Positions 1-5,825 of a stretch of DNA of 16,844 bases are shown piece after piece. Position numbers and translations under genes: made by a program. Source of the stretch: JAVBKA01 sp031546715 (GTDB lineage Bacteria > Bacillota > Clostridia > Oscillospirales > UBA929); NCBI GenBank assembly GCA_031546715.1, contig JAVBKA010000150.1, positions 1-16,844 of the forward strand. Reading direction: 5' to 3'. Within the stretch, counting starts at the first letter, position 1; every line of letters begins with the position of its first letter. Under the pieces are notes generated by a model. It saw only the letters and a program-made list of their open reading frames with translations. It was not told where the DNA came from and ran no database searches.

Positions 1-5
1 GGACC

Positions 6-24
6 GATAGGACAGCGTCCTATC
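6..24. repeat. Short perfect inverted repeat
   Basis: GATAGGAC and GTCCTATC form a perfect 8-bp inverted repeat around an AGC loop. No T-run follows on either strand, so it is not an obvious terminator. It could be a protein-binding site or the end of a feature lying left of the window. Confidence 0.4.
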
Positions 25-70
25 AAAACAGACAAGGCGAAAACTCATTGATAAAATTATTGCAATATGA

Positions 71-104
71 CAAGAGCCAGACTGCATATGCAGTCTGGCT
101 CTTG
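71..104. terminator. 34-bp perfect palindrome, terminator-like
   Basis: Two 17-base arms (CAAGAGCCAGACTGCAT and its exact complement) meet with no spacer. The stem is GC-rich in the middle, like the other hairpins that end genes in this window. A clear U-tract is missing on both strands: AAATGGG follows on plus and TCATATTG on minus. It may end a gene left of the window or the minus-strand methyltransferase transcript. From 105 to 324 I see no convincing gene; a 71-codon frame starting with TTG at 162 has no ribosome site and no recognisable motif. Confidence 0.45.
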
Positions 105-324
105 AAATGGGACATGTTAATTAAATGATTTTCCATTGACACAAGGGGAATAGGCATCAAATTGCTTGTGTTAGTCAGTATGGGATATTTGATTTATGTT
201 GCTGATGATTACCGAGTATCGAGACATCTGAGGACGCAGGGACAATGTTCAAGTTATCTTGCAATACTTGCACAACATCGCTACTTACTAAAGGGGCGTG
301 CCAGAGACAATCAGAGACAAAATA

Positions 325-1290
325 TTAGAAATTGCTCCAAACATATTCATCTGCATAATCCTTTACTGCTTTCGTAGAGCTAACTACTGCCTGACTTGCA
401 AGTTTGGTTCGTTGCCATCCAGATTGCATGAGATGCTCATACATCGAATTATTGTATCCACTTAGGATAATCTTTGCTTTTGCATTCGTGCTCAAGAGGA
501 TGATATCAGTATGTAGCTTAATATTTGTGCCATTACGATAATTATTGTCCTTTGGAGAATTCTTCTCGGCTTCTCGCAGTTCTTCAAATTTGTTAAGTAC
601 ATCCTCAAAAATATACATACTTCGACCAAGCTCTGCTTTTGCAAATAACTTCAGAATGTCTTTATCTGTAAAATATGGAGGGTCAATATAGAGCAGTACA
701 TTCGGGCAATCTTTATACAAATCAACAATTTTTCTGCAATCAGCTTGCCATATGTCAATGTTTTTCACAATCTCTGTGAAAAATGGCAAGCGATTAAAGC
801 TCTGCCTAAATGCATCCTCAAGGTTTAGGTTTTCGTCTGAGTTTCGTTGCTCCAAGCCTCGCTCAGTCTCGTTGTATGTAGCGTAATTCCCTAGCCGACC
901 GTTGAATGAAAATTGCAAAAGATAGTACATATAAGCTGCATTTTGAATTGGGTAGTTATTTTGATGATTACTCGTTTCGCTAACATTACAAATGCGCTCA
1001 TACTCAGTTCTCGTGTTCTTAATCTGTTCAAGTTCATGAATTAACTGCGATACTCGACTCAAATCCGACACTGCCCAAAACAGATTGCATAGTCTGCGGT
1101 CATACTCGCTGTAGATTGCTCGCCCTCGATGTGGCAGATTTAGAATCAATCTTCCACCACCACCGCATGTCTCAATATAGGTATCTATTTCCTTATATCG
1201 ATCATAGCACTCGTTGACCATCTCAACGAGATGAGGTACTAGGCGATATTTGCCGCCGACATATGGAAACAAAGAAATTATGTTTTTCAT
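325..1290 (-). CDS. D12-class (Dam-like) DNA adenine N6-methyltransferase
   Basis: The product should transfer a methyl group from S-adenosylmethionine to adenine in a specific DNA sequence. At 321 aa it fits the Dam/D12 family, which is usually about 260-330 aa. The N-terminus has the family signature PYVGGK (residues 9-14), followed by the glycine-rich SAM-binding segment ETCGGGGR (about 40-47). The catalytic motif IV is DPPY (203-206). The ATG start is supported by GAGGG 8 nt upstream (1299-1303). No restriction endonuclease gene is next to it, so it looks like an orphan or element-borne methylase, perhaps protecting the element from host restriction or acting in regulation. The reading frame is intact. 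A short co-directional coding remnant ends 4 nt before the start, so the gene was probably once second in an operon. The family call is firm; target sequence and role are unknown. Confidence 0.85.
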   Translation of the reverse strand: MKNIISLFPYVGGKYRLVPHLVEMVNECYDRYKEIDTYIETCGGGGRLILNLPHRGRAIYSEYDRRLCNLFWAVSDLSRVSQLIHELEQIKNTRTEYERICNVSETSNHQNNYPIQNAAYMYYLLQFSFNGRLGNYATYNETERGLEQRNSDENLNLEDAFRQSFNRLPFFTEIVKNIDIWQADCRKIVDLYKDCPNVLLYIDPPYFTDKDILKLFAKAELGRSMYIFEDVLNKFEELREAEKNSPKDNNYRNGTNIKLHTDIILLSTNAKAKIILSGYNNSMYEHLMQSGWQRTKLASQAVVSSTKAVKDYADEYVWSNF

Positions 1291-1294
1291 CTGA

Positions 1295-1390
1295 TTATCC
1301 CTCTGACGGGTATTCTTTTTCTAAGTCAGATAAACAAAACTTGTAAAACCATTTTCGTGGTTCACCGTCAGTACCCACGTCTATTCGCAT
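1295..1390 (-). CDS. Short ORF or C-terminal gene remnant upstream of the methyltransferase
   Basis: This minus-strand frame encodes 31 residues from an ATG at 1390 (begins MRIDVGTDGEP, ends EKEYPSEG) and stops 4 nt before the methyltransferase ATG. The frame stays open to about 1453, adding residues such as KRGKGNKPYL upstream, but that stretch overlaps antisense with the helix-turn-helix coding of the plus-strand regulator. No Shine-Dalgarno site precedes the ATG. The composition looks protein-like, so I read it as the tail of a gene cut by a recombination junction near 1410-1425, retained because it carries the methyltransferase ribosome site. It could also be a genuine small protein. I do not recognise the family. 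Confidence 0.35.
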   Translation of the reverse strand: MRIDVGTDGEPRKWFYKFCLSDLEKEYPSEG

Positions 1391-1468
1391 TAAGTAAGGC
1401 TTGTTCCCTTTGCCTCGTTTGGAATTGTCAAAACTCTCAGAAAGCAAAAGGGATTAACTCAAACCCAA

Positions 1469-2317
1469 TTGTGCGAGGGGATCACCTCTGTGGGCAATCT
1501 TTCAAGAATTGAACGTGGCGAGCGTCTGCCAGATTGGTACACCTTTGAACGACTGATGCAACGTTTGGGGGAACGTCCTGAGAAATATTACAAGCACATC
1601 GTAACTTCCGAGATGAAAAGGATTTTGGATACTAAAGATGAGATAGTTAAGAAAATACAGGAAACTAGATACACCGAGGCAGAGTGTTTGCTCAAAGAAC
1701 TCGAAGCTGATTCGGCTTTTGATAATGACATACAATTTGTCCTAAAAATCAAGTCGTCCTTGGCTATATTTCTGGAGAAGGATTATCGAAAAGCCTATGA
1801 GCTTGCAGTTCAAGGCTTGCAAGTTACGATTGCGCTGTTTGACGAAACTAAAATCAACAAGTATTTACTTACATATGATGAAGTCATACTGATAAATACT
1901 ATCTCAGTAGTATATTTTTTTGAAGGTAATATAGGAAAATCTCTTGAAATTCTTTTGCTACTCAAGTCATCACTGGACACGAATTACTTTGATGAAACAG
2001 AAAAAGTCAGAACCTATTCGGCACTGCTGTATAATATTTCAAAATACATGGCACATCTTGAACAATATGTAGAATGTGTTGACATATGCAACGAGGGGAT
2101 TGAATTTTGCAGGAAACACAGGGAGGCGTTTTATCCTCCCATGTTTCACTATAGTAAAGGATATTCCTTGTTCAACTTGAAGCAGGTTGATGCATGCAAA
2201 AAATCCTTTTCCTTGTCATTAAGCCTATATTGGGGAAGCGAACGCAATGCTGAATATACTCTATTAAAAAACAACTTAATCACTGATCTAAACCTAGATA
2301 TTCCGACTATAGAATAA
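1469..2317 (+). CDS. XRE-type HTH plus TPR regulator (RRNPP/Rgg-like), 5'-truncated
   Basis: This is a probable peptide-responsive transcription regulator: a short N-terminal XRE helix-turn-helix followed by about 220 residues of helical TPR-like repeats, the layout of Rgg, PlcR, PrgX and related RRNPP proteins. The only usable start is a TTG at 1469, which falls in the middle of the HTH (CEGITSVGNLSRIERGERLP). In the same frame upstream, codons 1424-1468 encode IVKTLRKQKGLTQTQ, the expected first HTH helices, and the frame is open back to 1394. No ATG, GTG or TTG with a ribosome site exists there. The gene therefore seems to have lost its original start and promoter by recombination; from TTG it would bind DNA poorly. 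The TPR part is intact. A 20-residue hydrophobic peptide ORF converges on it just downstream. The RRNPP-like assignment is by architecture, not by database. Confidence 0.7.
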   Translation: MCEGITSVGNLSRIERGERLPDWYTFERLMQRLGERPEKYYKHIVTSEMKRILDTKDEIVKKIQETRYTEAECLLKELEADSAFDNDIQFVLKIKSSLAIFLEKDYRKAYELAVQGLQVTIALFDETKINKYLLTYDEVILINTISVVYFFEGNIGKSLEILLLLKSSLDTNYFDETEKVRTYSALLYNISKYMAHLEQYVECVDICNEGIEFCRKHREAFYPPMFHYSKGYSLFNLKQVDACKKSFSLSLSLYWGSERNAEYTLLKNNLITDLNLDIPTIE

Positions 2318-2348
2318 ACGCACAGGGAATTCCCTGTGCGTTTATTCT
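2311..2348. terminator. 38-bp perfect palindrome, bidirectional terminator
   Basis: Two exact 19-base arms (AGAATAAACGCACAGGGAA and its complement) overlap the last codons and the stop of the TPR regulator. The A/T-rich outer stem gives a U-rich 3' arm (GTTTATTCT) on both strands. It lies between the convergent regulator and the minus-strand peptide ORF, so it can end both transcripts. Confidence 0.7.
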
Positions 2349-2360
2349 GCGCTTATCCAA

Positions 2361-2423
2361 TTACATTGTTACTGGTGGCATAATATGCCCGCCACTCGCT
2401 AGAACTAAAATAGCCCAAATCAC
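2361..2423 (-). CDS. Putative 20-aa hydrophobic peptide, candidate signal peptide
   Basis: A GTG-started ORF encodes MIWAILVLASGGHIMPPVTM. The ribosome site is excellent: AAGGAGG at 2431-2437, 7 nt from the GTG, in an otherwise gene-free stretch. Residues 2-9 are strongly hydrophobic, and the polar, proline-containing C-terminal half could be a mature peptide. It is convergent with the TPR regulator and shares its palindromic terminator. Small hydrophobic peptides next to RRNPP regulators are typical pheromone genes (for example SHP with Rgg), so a signalling role is a reasonable inference but not shown. A possible -10 (TATAAA, 2498-2503 on minus) lacks a good -35. GGTCGCA occurs at 2481-2487 and 2540-2546, on either side of that site. 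It could also be a leader peptide or chance ORF. Confidence 0.45.
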   Translation of the reverse strand: MIWAILVLASGGHIMPPVTM

Positions 2424-2440
2424 GAAAGCTCCTCCTTTTT

Positions 2441-2651
2441 ATGTAGATTAGGAAAGGTAACGCTAATTTACATAAAAATAGGTCGCATGTTTTGGTTTTT
2501 ATATCTAAACTAAGATAGAAGTAAGGGCAAAAATTGAATGGTCGCAATTCTCATTGTACTATTCATATAGCCGACTTTTACCTCGCCCTCGTAAGTTGGA
2601 AAATTGCCAATAGGCTGTAATTATTTTCAGGTTTCGAGTATGGTCACAAAC
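2441..2651. other. Gene-free stretch upstream of the peptide ORF
   Basis: I see no convincing gene here. Frames of about 64 codons on the minus strand have no ribosome site, and one of them spans the terminator at 2652-2683. The stretch holds two exact copies of GGTCGCA (2481-2487, 2540-2546) and a weak minus-strand -10 between them, so it is the likely control region of the peptide ORF. Between 2684 and 2866 nothing is recognisable beyond a repeated GTGTATA near 2817 and 2836. Confidence 0.3.
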
Positions 2652-2683
2652 AAAAAAAGGCGACTGCCGAAGCAGTCGCCTTT
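2652..2683 (-). terminator. Rho-independent terminator of the resolvase transcript
   Basis: The arms AAAGGCGACTGC (2656-2667) and GCAGTCGCCTTT (2672-2683) are exact complements around a 4-base CGAA loop. On the minus strand the stem is followed by a run of seven T (2652-2658 as A on plus). It is a textbook terminator placed downstream of the minus-strand resolvase. Confidence 0.85.
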
Positions 2684-2866
2684 GAAATATGAAATTTGGT
2701 TTTCTAAAAATAAATTGCGTGTATGGGATTACTGGGATTGCTGTGATTTTCACTGGTATTGCTACGTCTAGCCTGTATGCACACGGGATATAGTTCGGAT
2801 TTGCAGTAATTCAATCGTGTATACATTGATTAGTTGTGTATATAATCGCATAAACCCCTGTAAATG

Positions 2867-3411
2867 TCAAGGGTTCTTCTCCAAAGCTCTGTACAAACTC
2901 GCCCTAGAAACCCCTGACATGGCAACAATCTCTTTAATGCTATAAGCTCCTGCCTGATATAACTTAACTGCCTTTTGCACTTTCTTATCGTCTATTCGAG
3001 GTCTACCACCAACTCTGCCCCTCGCTCTTGCGGAGGCAAGCCCCTCGTTGGTGCGTTGCACGATGGTATCTCTTTCAAACTCAGCGAATGACATCATTAG
3101 TCGAGATAATAGTTTTCCTGTTGGTGTTGACATATCCAAACTCTCTTTTAATGATACCAAGGTCACACCCAAGGCTTGGAACTTGTCCATAAGATTGAGT
3201 AAATCCTTTAAGCTACGCCCAAGTCGGGAAAAGCTTTCAATGATGACGGTGTCTCCAACGCGGAGTTTGGTTAGCAGTAAATCTAGTTGCGGTCTGCTTG
3301 CCTTTGTACCTGTCATTTTCTCTTGAAACATGTCCTGTGGTAAAACACCATGTGAAACAAGGGATCGACTTGTCGCCCTAGTTCCTGTTCATCTTTTGAA
3401 ACTCGACAGTA
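2867..3411 (-). pseudogene. Serine recombinase (resolvase/invertase family), frameshifted near its N-terminus
   Basis: The open part (2867-3331, 154 aa) carries the resolvase core: FQEKMTGTKASRPQL, the ESFSRLGRSLKDL segment, then SLKESLDMSTPTGKL and FAEFERD, and a C-terminal helix-turn-helix (VGGRPRIDDKK and IKEIVAMSGVSRASLYRAL). The catalytic serine region is not in this frame. It is in another minus-strand frame just upstream, where 3411 downward reads YCRVSKDEQELGRQVD; the join to LVSHGVLPQDMFQEK needs one extra base near 3358-3363, in a CCC run. The main frame meets TGA at 3389-3391. No plausible start precedes YCRVS, so the extreme 5' end may also be damaged. Without the serine the protein cannot cut DNA. 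A one-base sequencing or assembly error is the main alternative. Such resolvases act in cointegrate resolution or inversion at a nearby res site; I could not define one. Confidence 0.75.
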
Positions 3412-3544
3412 CCCCGAAGCGAGGCAACTGCGTCCCCAAAAGCGGTACAAAAGCCGCTACAGCGAGTCAACTATCAGTAGTGCAACTTGTAAGACAGACG
3501 ATATAATGATACGAACGAATAGAGAACGACCCAAGGCGCACTAG

Positions 3545-3817
3545 TTACTTGCCTTGTAGCCCTACATCAGGACACTCGACCATATAACTAATGCTCGTCC
3601 CAAATGGCAAGAATCGATTGCTACTGTTTTCAGATTCTTCACATGTATCCTTGATTATCGCCAGATTTTCAATAAGGGTTTTGCATAAGTTTTGTCGTGC
3701 ATTTGCTGGTATCTGGACAAGCCCCGATGAGAAGCTAGCTAGTTCTTGTCCCTCAAAAAGTATGCGGATTTTTCCGCCATCAAATAGGTAGTGTGCAAAC
3801 CGATTTCCACATTCCAT
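3545..3817 (-). CDS. Hypothetical 90-aa protein
   Basis: I do not recognise this protein. It starts MECGNRFAHYLF and has no signal peptide, membrane segment or obvious DNA-binding motif. It mixes short hydrophobic stretches (KIRILFEGQELASFSSGLVQI) with an acidic patch (KDTCEESENSS), consistent with a small soluble globular domain. The ATG is well supported: AAAGGAG lies about 9 nt upstream. The gene is monocistronic as far as visible. The 21-bp repeat array (3984-4222) lies upstream on its 5' side, so this gene is the most likely target if the array is regulatory. The plus-strand 66-codon frame inside it is a shadow. Real gene likely; function unknown. Confidence 0.55.
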   Translation of the reverse strand: MECGNRFAHYLFDGGKIRILFEGQELASFSSGLVQIPANARQNLCKTLIENLAIIKDTCEESENSSNRFLPFGTSISYMVECPDVGLQGK

Positions 3818-3983
3818 TGAATCGTACTCCTTTATTAAATATTGAGATTTTGACCTAACAAGTGTAAAGAATAGTCACAATTTGCGTTTGATGTTGCAGA
3901 CTACACAGCGACGATCTGTGATTCTATAAAGGTGCAAGTACCGCTAAGAGGTCTTCACACATCTAATCAATACTCCAAGGAAT

Positions 3984-4222
3984 TTTATAAACTGTGAGGA
4001 TTATTTTATCAGGAATGACTGGCTTATCAATTCTCCCAAGGCTTTTATCAAAATTCCTAGCTTTGTATAAATTCTTAACGGATGACTTATCAGTTTTGCA
4101 AAGTTATTTATAAGAACTGACTAGATTTTTATAAATTCTGAGCGTATCACTTAAAAACTTTTGACATATATCAATTGTCATAATAGTTTTATAATTTGTG
4201 GGCGTAAACTTATAAAAATTCC
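3984..4222. repeat. Array of about 12 degenerate 21-bp repeats (iteron-like)
   Basis: A core of [T/C]TTAT[A/C]A, often followed by ATTCT or a similar run, recurs at 3984, 4005, 4023, 4044, 4064, 4086, 4107, 4128, 4150, 4167, 4188 and 4209. Nine of the eleven intervals are 20-22 bp, two helical turns; the other two are 17-18. Copies 9 and 10 are the poorest matches. The block is AT-rich and has no gene (3818-4285 is non-coding apart from the array and a terminator). Phased repeats of this kind bind replication initiators, recombinase accessory proteins or repressors, or bend DNA. Which applies here cannot be told from sequence alone. AGTACCGCT occurs on both sides of the array (3937-3945, 4223-4231). 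Confidence 0.6.
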
Positions 4223-4240
4223 AGTACCGCTACATGCAAG

Positions 4241-4279
4241 AAAAAGCCCCAGTTCGAGAAATTTTTTCAAACTGGGGCT
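4241..4279 (-). terminator. Rho-independent terminator of the 224-aa gene
   Basis: The arms AGCCCCAGTT (4245-4254) and AACTGGGGCT (4270-4279) form a GC-rich stem. On the minus strand a T-run follows (AAAAA at 4241-4245 on plus). It lies 6 nt past the stop codon of the gene starting at 4960. Confidence 0.8.
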
Positions 4280-4285
4280 ATGCAT

Positions 4286-4960
4286 TTACTTGAGTTTCTG
4301 AAGTTCGGTCTGCAACTCCTGTTGTGTCATAAAACCTCGGATGAATCTGAAGTAAATGCTCTGCTCATTAAAGGCGTCTGGGTCAGTGCTGTTTATTATA
4401 TACAGTATATGACTCATGATATTAGAGTCAACGGCTTCAACCTTGTCAGCAAGTGACCACAGAGTGACTGAATTTAACAGTGTCAAGCATGAAATAATCT
4501 CATCGATTTCTATGCTGCGCTCAATTCGTTTAGGGCTGCTCATATATGCTTTCAACTCTAGCGGAAAGAGGTTACCTTTCATATCTACATCAGTTCGAAA
4601 ATGGAATAATTGCATTACGGCTGTGAGGTTGTCCGCATTTGATTTCTCAATCATGTTCAAGACATCAAACGCAATTATCGACATTATCTTGACATTCGCT
4701 TGATAAACAGAGGATTTTATGCTACATATGCTTGTTCCATAATGCTCTGCCGCTTCTGAATATCCGTTTTTAAGCGCATACATGATTCGCTCAACAGCCC
4801 CGACTCGCTTTGCCCAACTGCCCTTTTTGATGTAATCAAGTACCGCTTCATAACAGGCAATTTTTCTATATAGTAAATCATACTCTGCTGAGCCGCTCTG
4901 AAATGCCTTGAGCTCCTTTTTAGTTGCAAGAATCAGCTTTTCCAATCTCTTGAAAAACAT
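4286..4960 (-). CDS. Hypothetical 224-aa helical protein with a possible HTH
   Basis: I do not recognise this protein. It is rich in predicted helix and begins with a lysine-rich segment (MFFKRLEKLILATKKELKAF). Residues of about 60-95 (MYALKNGYSEAAEHYGTSICSIKSSVYQ) have the spacing of a sigma-factor-like or phage-type helix-turn-helix: a helix, a turn at YGTS, and a possible recognition helix. The rest has no membrane segment or known catalytic motif. I prefer the ATG at 4960: AAGGAAGG (4969-4976) is 8 nt upstream, whereas an in-frame GTG at 4969 overlaps that site. The gene has its own terminator and stands alone. A possible role is regulation of the element, inferred only from the HTH-like stretch. 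Confidence 0.6.
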   Translation of the reverse strand: MFFKRLEKLILATKKELKAFQSGSAEYDLLYRKIACYEAVLDYIKKGSWAKRVGAVERIMYALKNGYSEAAEHYGTSICSIKSSVYQANVKIMSIIAFDVLNMIEKSNADNLTAVMQLFHFRTDVDMKGNLFPLELKAYMSSPKRIERSIEIDEIISCLTLLNSVTLWSLADKVEAVDSNIMSHILYIINSTDPDAFNEQSIYFRFIRGFMTQQELQTELQKLK

Positions 4961-5164
4961 CCTAGACACCTTCCTTAATTCACATTATCATGGAAGTATA
5001 AGAAATTATCTTTACAAAAAAGTAAAGCCTCTGAAAGCGAAGTACCCCCATCAAAAGTAAAGGAAAACTACCTCAAGTAACATTGTGGCAGTTATTTTTG
5101 CTTGAATTCCCGCCAAAGTACCGCTGAGACAGTGAAAACTAAACTACAATGTAAAGATAGGAAA

Positions 5165-5218
5165 TCAGCCACATAGAATTATTGCTGTAAAAACCGAGGC
5201 GGATTCTTTACTTACCAT
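5165..5218 (-). CDS. Possible 17-aa leader or small peptide
   Basis: ATG at 5218 opens a 17-codon frame (MVSKESASVFTAIILCG). AGGAG at 5225-5229 lies 6 nt upstream. It sits in the roughly 300-bp gap (4961-5266) between the 224-aa gene and the deacetylase remnant, in the same direction as both. The C-terminal half is hydrophobic. It may be a leader peptide, a gene fragment left by recombination, or chance. Nothing else coding is visible in that gap. Confidence 0.2.
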   Translation of the reverse strand: MVSKESASVFTAIILCG

Positions 5219-5266
5219 TAAACACTCCTGCCAATAAACTCAATTCGCAAAAACTACTATTTATGC

Positions 5267-5743
5267 TCAATCGTAATAAGTGGCTTGAAACTGTTGTTTC
5301 AAGCCACTTATATATTTTACCTTTGTAGCTAATGCTTCCACATCCCATTGTATTGTCTCCATGCCTATGCTGCGCACGGCTAAAATGACTTTGTCGTCAT
5401 ATTCCCCGTATGGCGCACGAAAAAGGACTGGGGTTACTCCCGTAATTGCAGCTATGTCTTTGTTTGTAGCTTGGAGGTCGCTCACTATCTGTTCGGTGCT
5501 CAGCTTTGTCATATGGTCATGGTGATTGCTATGGCTCATTATGTCGTGCCCAGCGTTATGTAGAGCCTTGACAGACTCAGGATATTTTCTTGCCCAGTTA
5601 CCGACGATGAAAAAGGTCGCCTTAATGTCATATTTCGCAAGAATGTCGATTAATAGTTGCGTATCCTCATTACCCCAAGGTAACGCTCCATAGAGACTTA
5701 CGCCAAAACACCATATATGTATGATTTGTGGCAATTTGAACAC
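5267..5743 (-). pseudogene. Polysaccharide deacetylase (CE4/NodB) remnant, both ends lost
   Basis: The middle of a clostridial-type NodB-fold deacetylase is clear: GNEDTQLLIDILAKYDIKATFF (about 24-45), the metal-binding HSNHHDH (71-77), RAPYGEYDD (109-117) and QWDV (132-135). Such enzymes remove acetyl groups from peptidoglycan or other surface polysaccharides outside the cell. The first catalytic motif, normally TFD or SFD before WGNEDT, has become SLYGALP, so the essential aspartate is gone. There is no signal or membrane segment and no ribosome site before the GTG. At the other end, after VKYIS, the frame runs into a hairpin and stops, missing roughly the last 50-60 residues including the LFHN motif. 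It cannot be active. It looks like a chromosomal fragment captured or broken by recombination. Confidence 0.75.
5277..5310. terminator. Hairpin inside the deacetylase remnant's 3' end
   Basis: TAAGTGGCTTGAAA (5277-5290) and TTTCAAGCCACTTA (5297-5310) are exact complements around a 6-base loop. On plus it is followed by TATATTTT. On minus the following bases are ATTACGATT. It probably ended a transcript before the rearrangement that fused it to the deacetylase frame. Confidence 0.55.
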
Positions 5744-5755
5744 AAAATATAGCTA

Positions 5756-5809
5756 AACAATATGTACACAAGCACCACAGCCTAACCATACAGGCTGTGG
5801 TGCATTTTT
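5756..5809 (+). terminator. Terminator and left copy of a roughly 54-bp direct repeat
   Basis: GCACCACAGCCT (5772-5783) pairs with AGGCTGTGGTGC (5792-5803), followed by ATTTTT on plus. The whole block, beginning AACAATATGTACACAA, recurs at 6696-6753 with only a few changes (one G/C, one extra C, one T/G before the 3' tail). The two copies enclose the divergent gene pair 5826-6680. Confidence 0.7.
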
Positions 5810-5825
5810 CATATGACAAATTTTA

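Larger units (their letters stand above)
3935..5125. repeat. Dispersed AGTACCGCT 9-mer, four copies in 1.2 kb
   Basis: The 9-mer AGTACCGCT occurs in the same orientation at 3937-3945, 4223-4231, 4839-4847 (inside the 224-aa gene) and 5117-5125. Three copies are extended to AAGTACCGCT. A reversed eight-base match (AGCGGTAC) sits at 3441-3448, upstream of the resolvase remnant. Chance predicts well under one copy in the whole window. It might be a protein-binding site or a leftover of repeated recombination; there is no direct evidence of function. Confidence 0.35.

Noticed and set aside
162..377. 71-codon plus-strand frame with TTG start
   Set aside because: No Shine-Dalgarno site, no motif, and it runs into the end of the methyltransferase on the other strand.
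2353..2753. Two 64-codon minus-strand frames in the gap after the regulator
   Set aside because: No ribosome sites; one runs through the strong terminator at 2652-2683 and the other overlaps the better supported 20-aa ORF.
3984..4222. Cluster of DnaA boxes or a CRISPR array
   Set aside because: The TTATCA cores lack the rest of TTATNCACA, and the repeats are too short, degenerate and contiguous for CRISPR.
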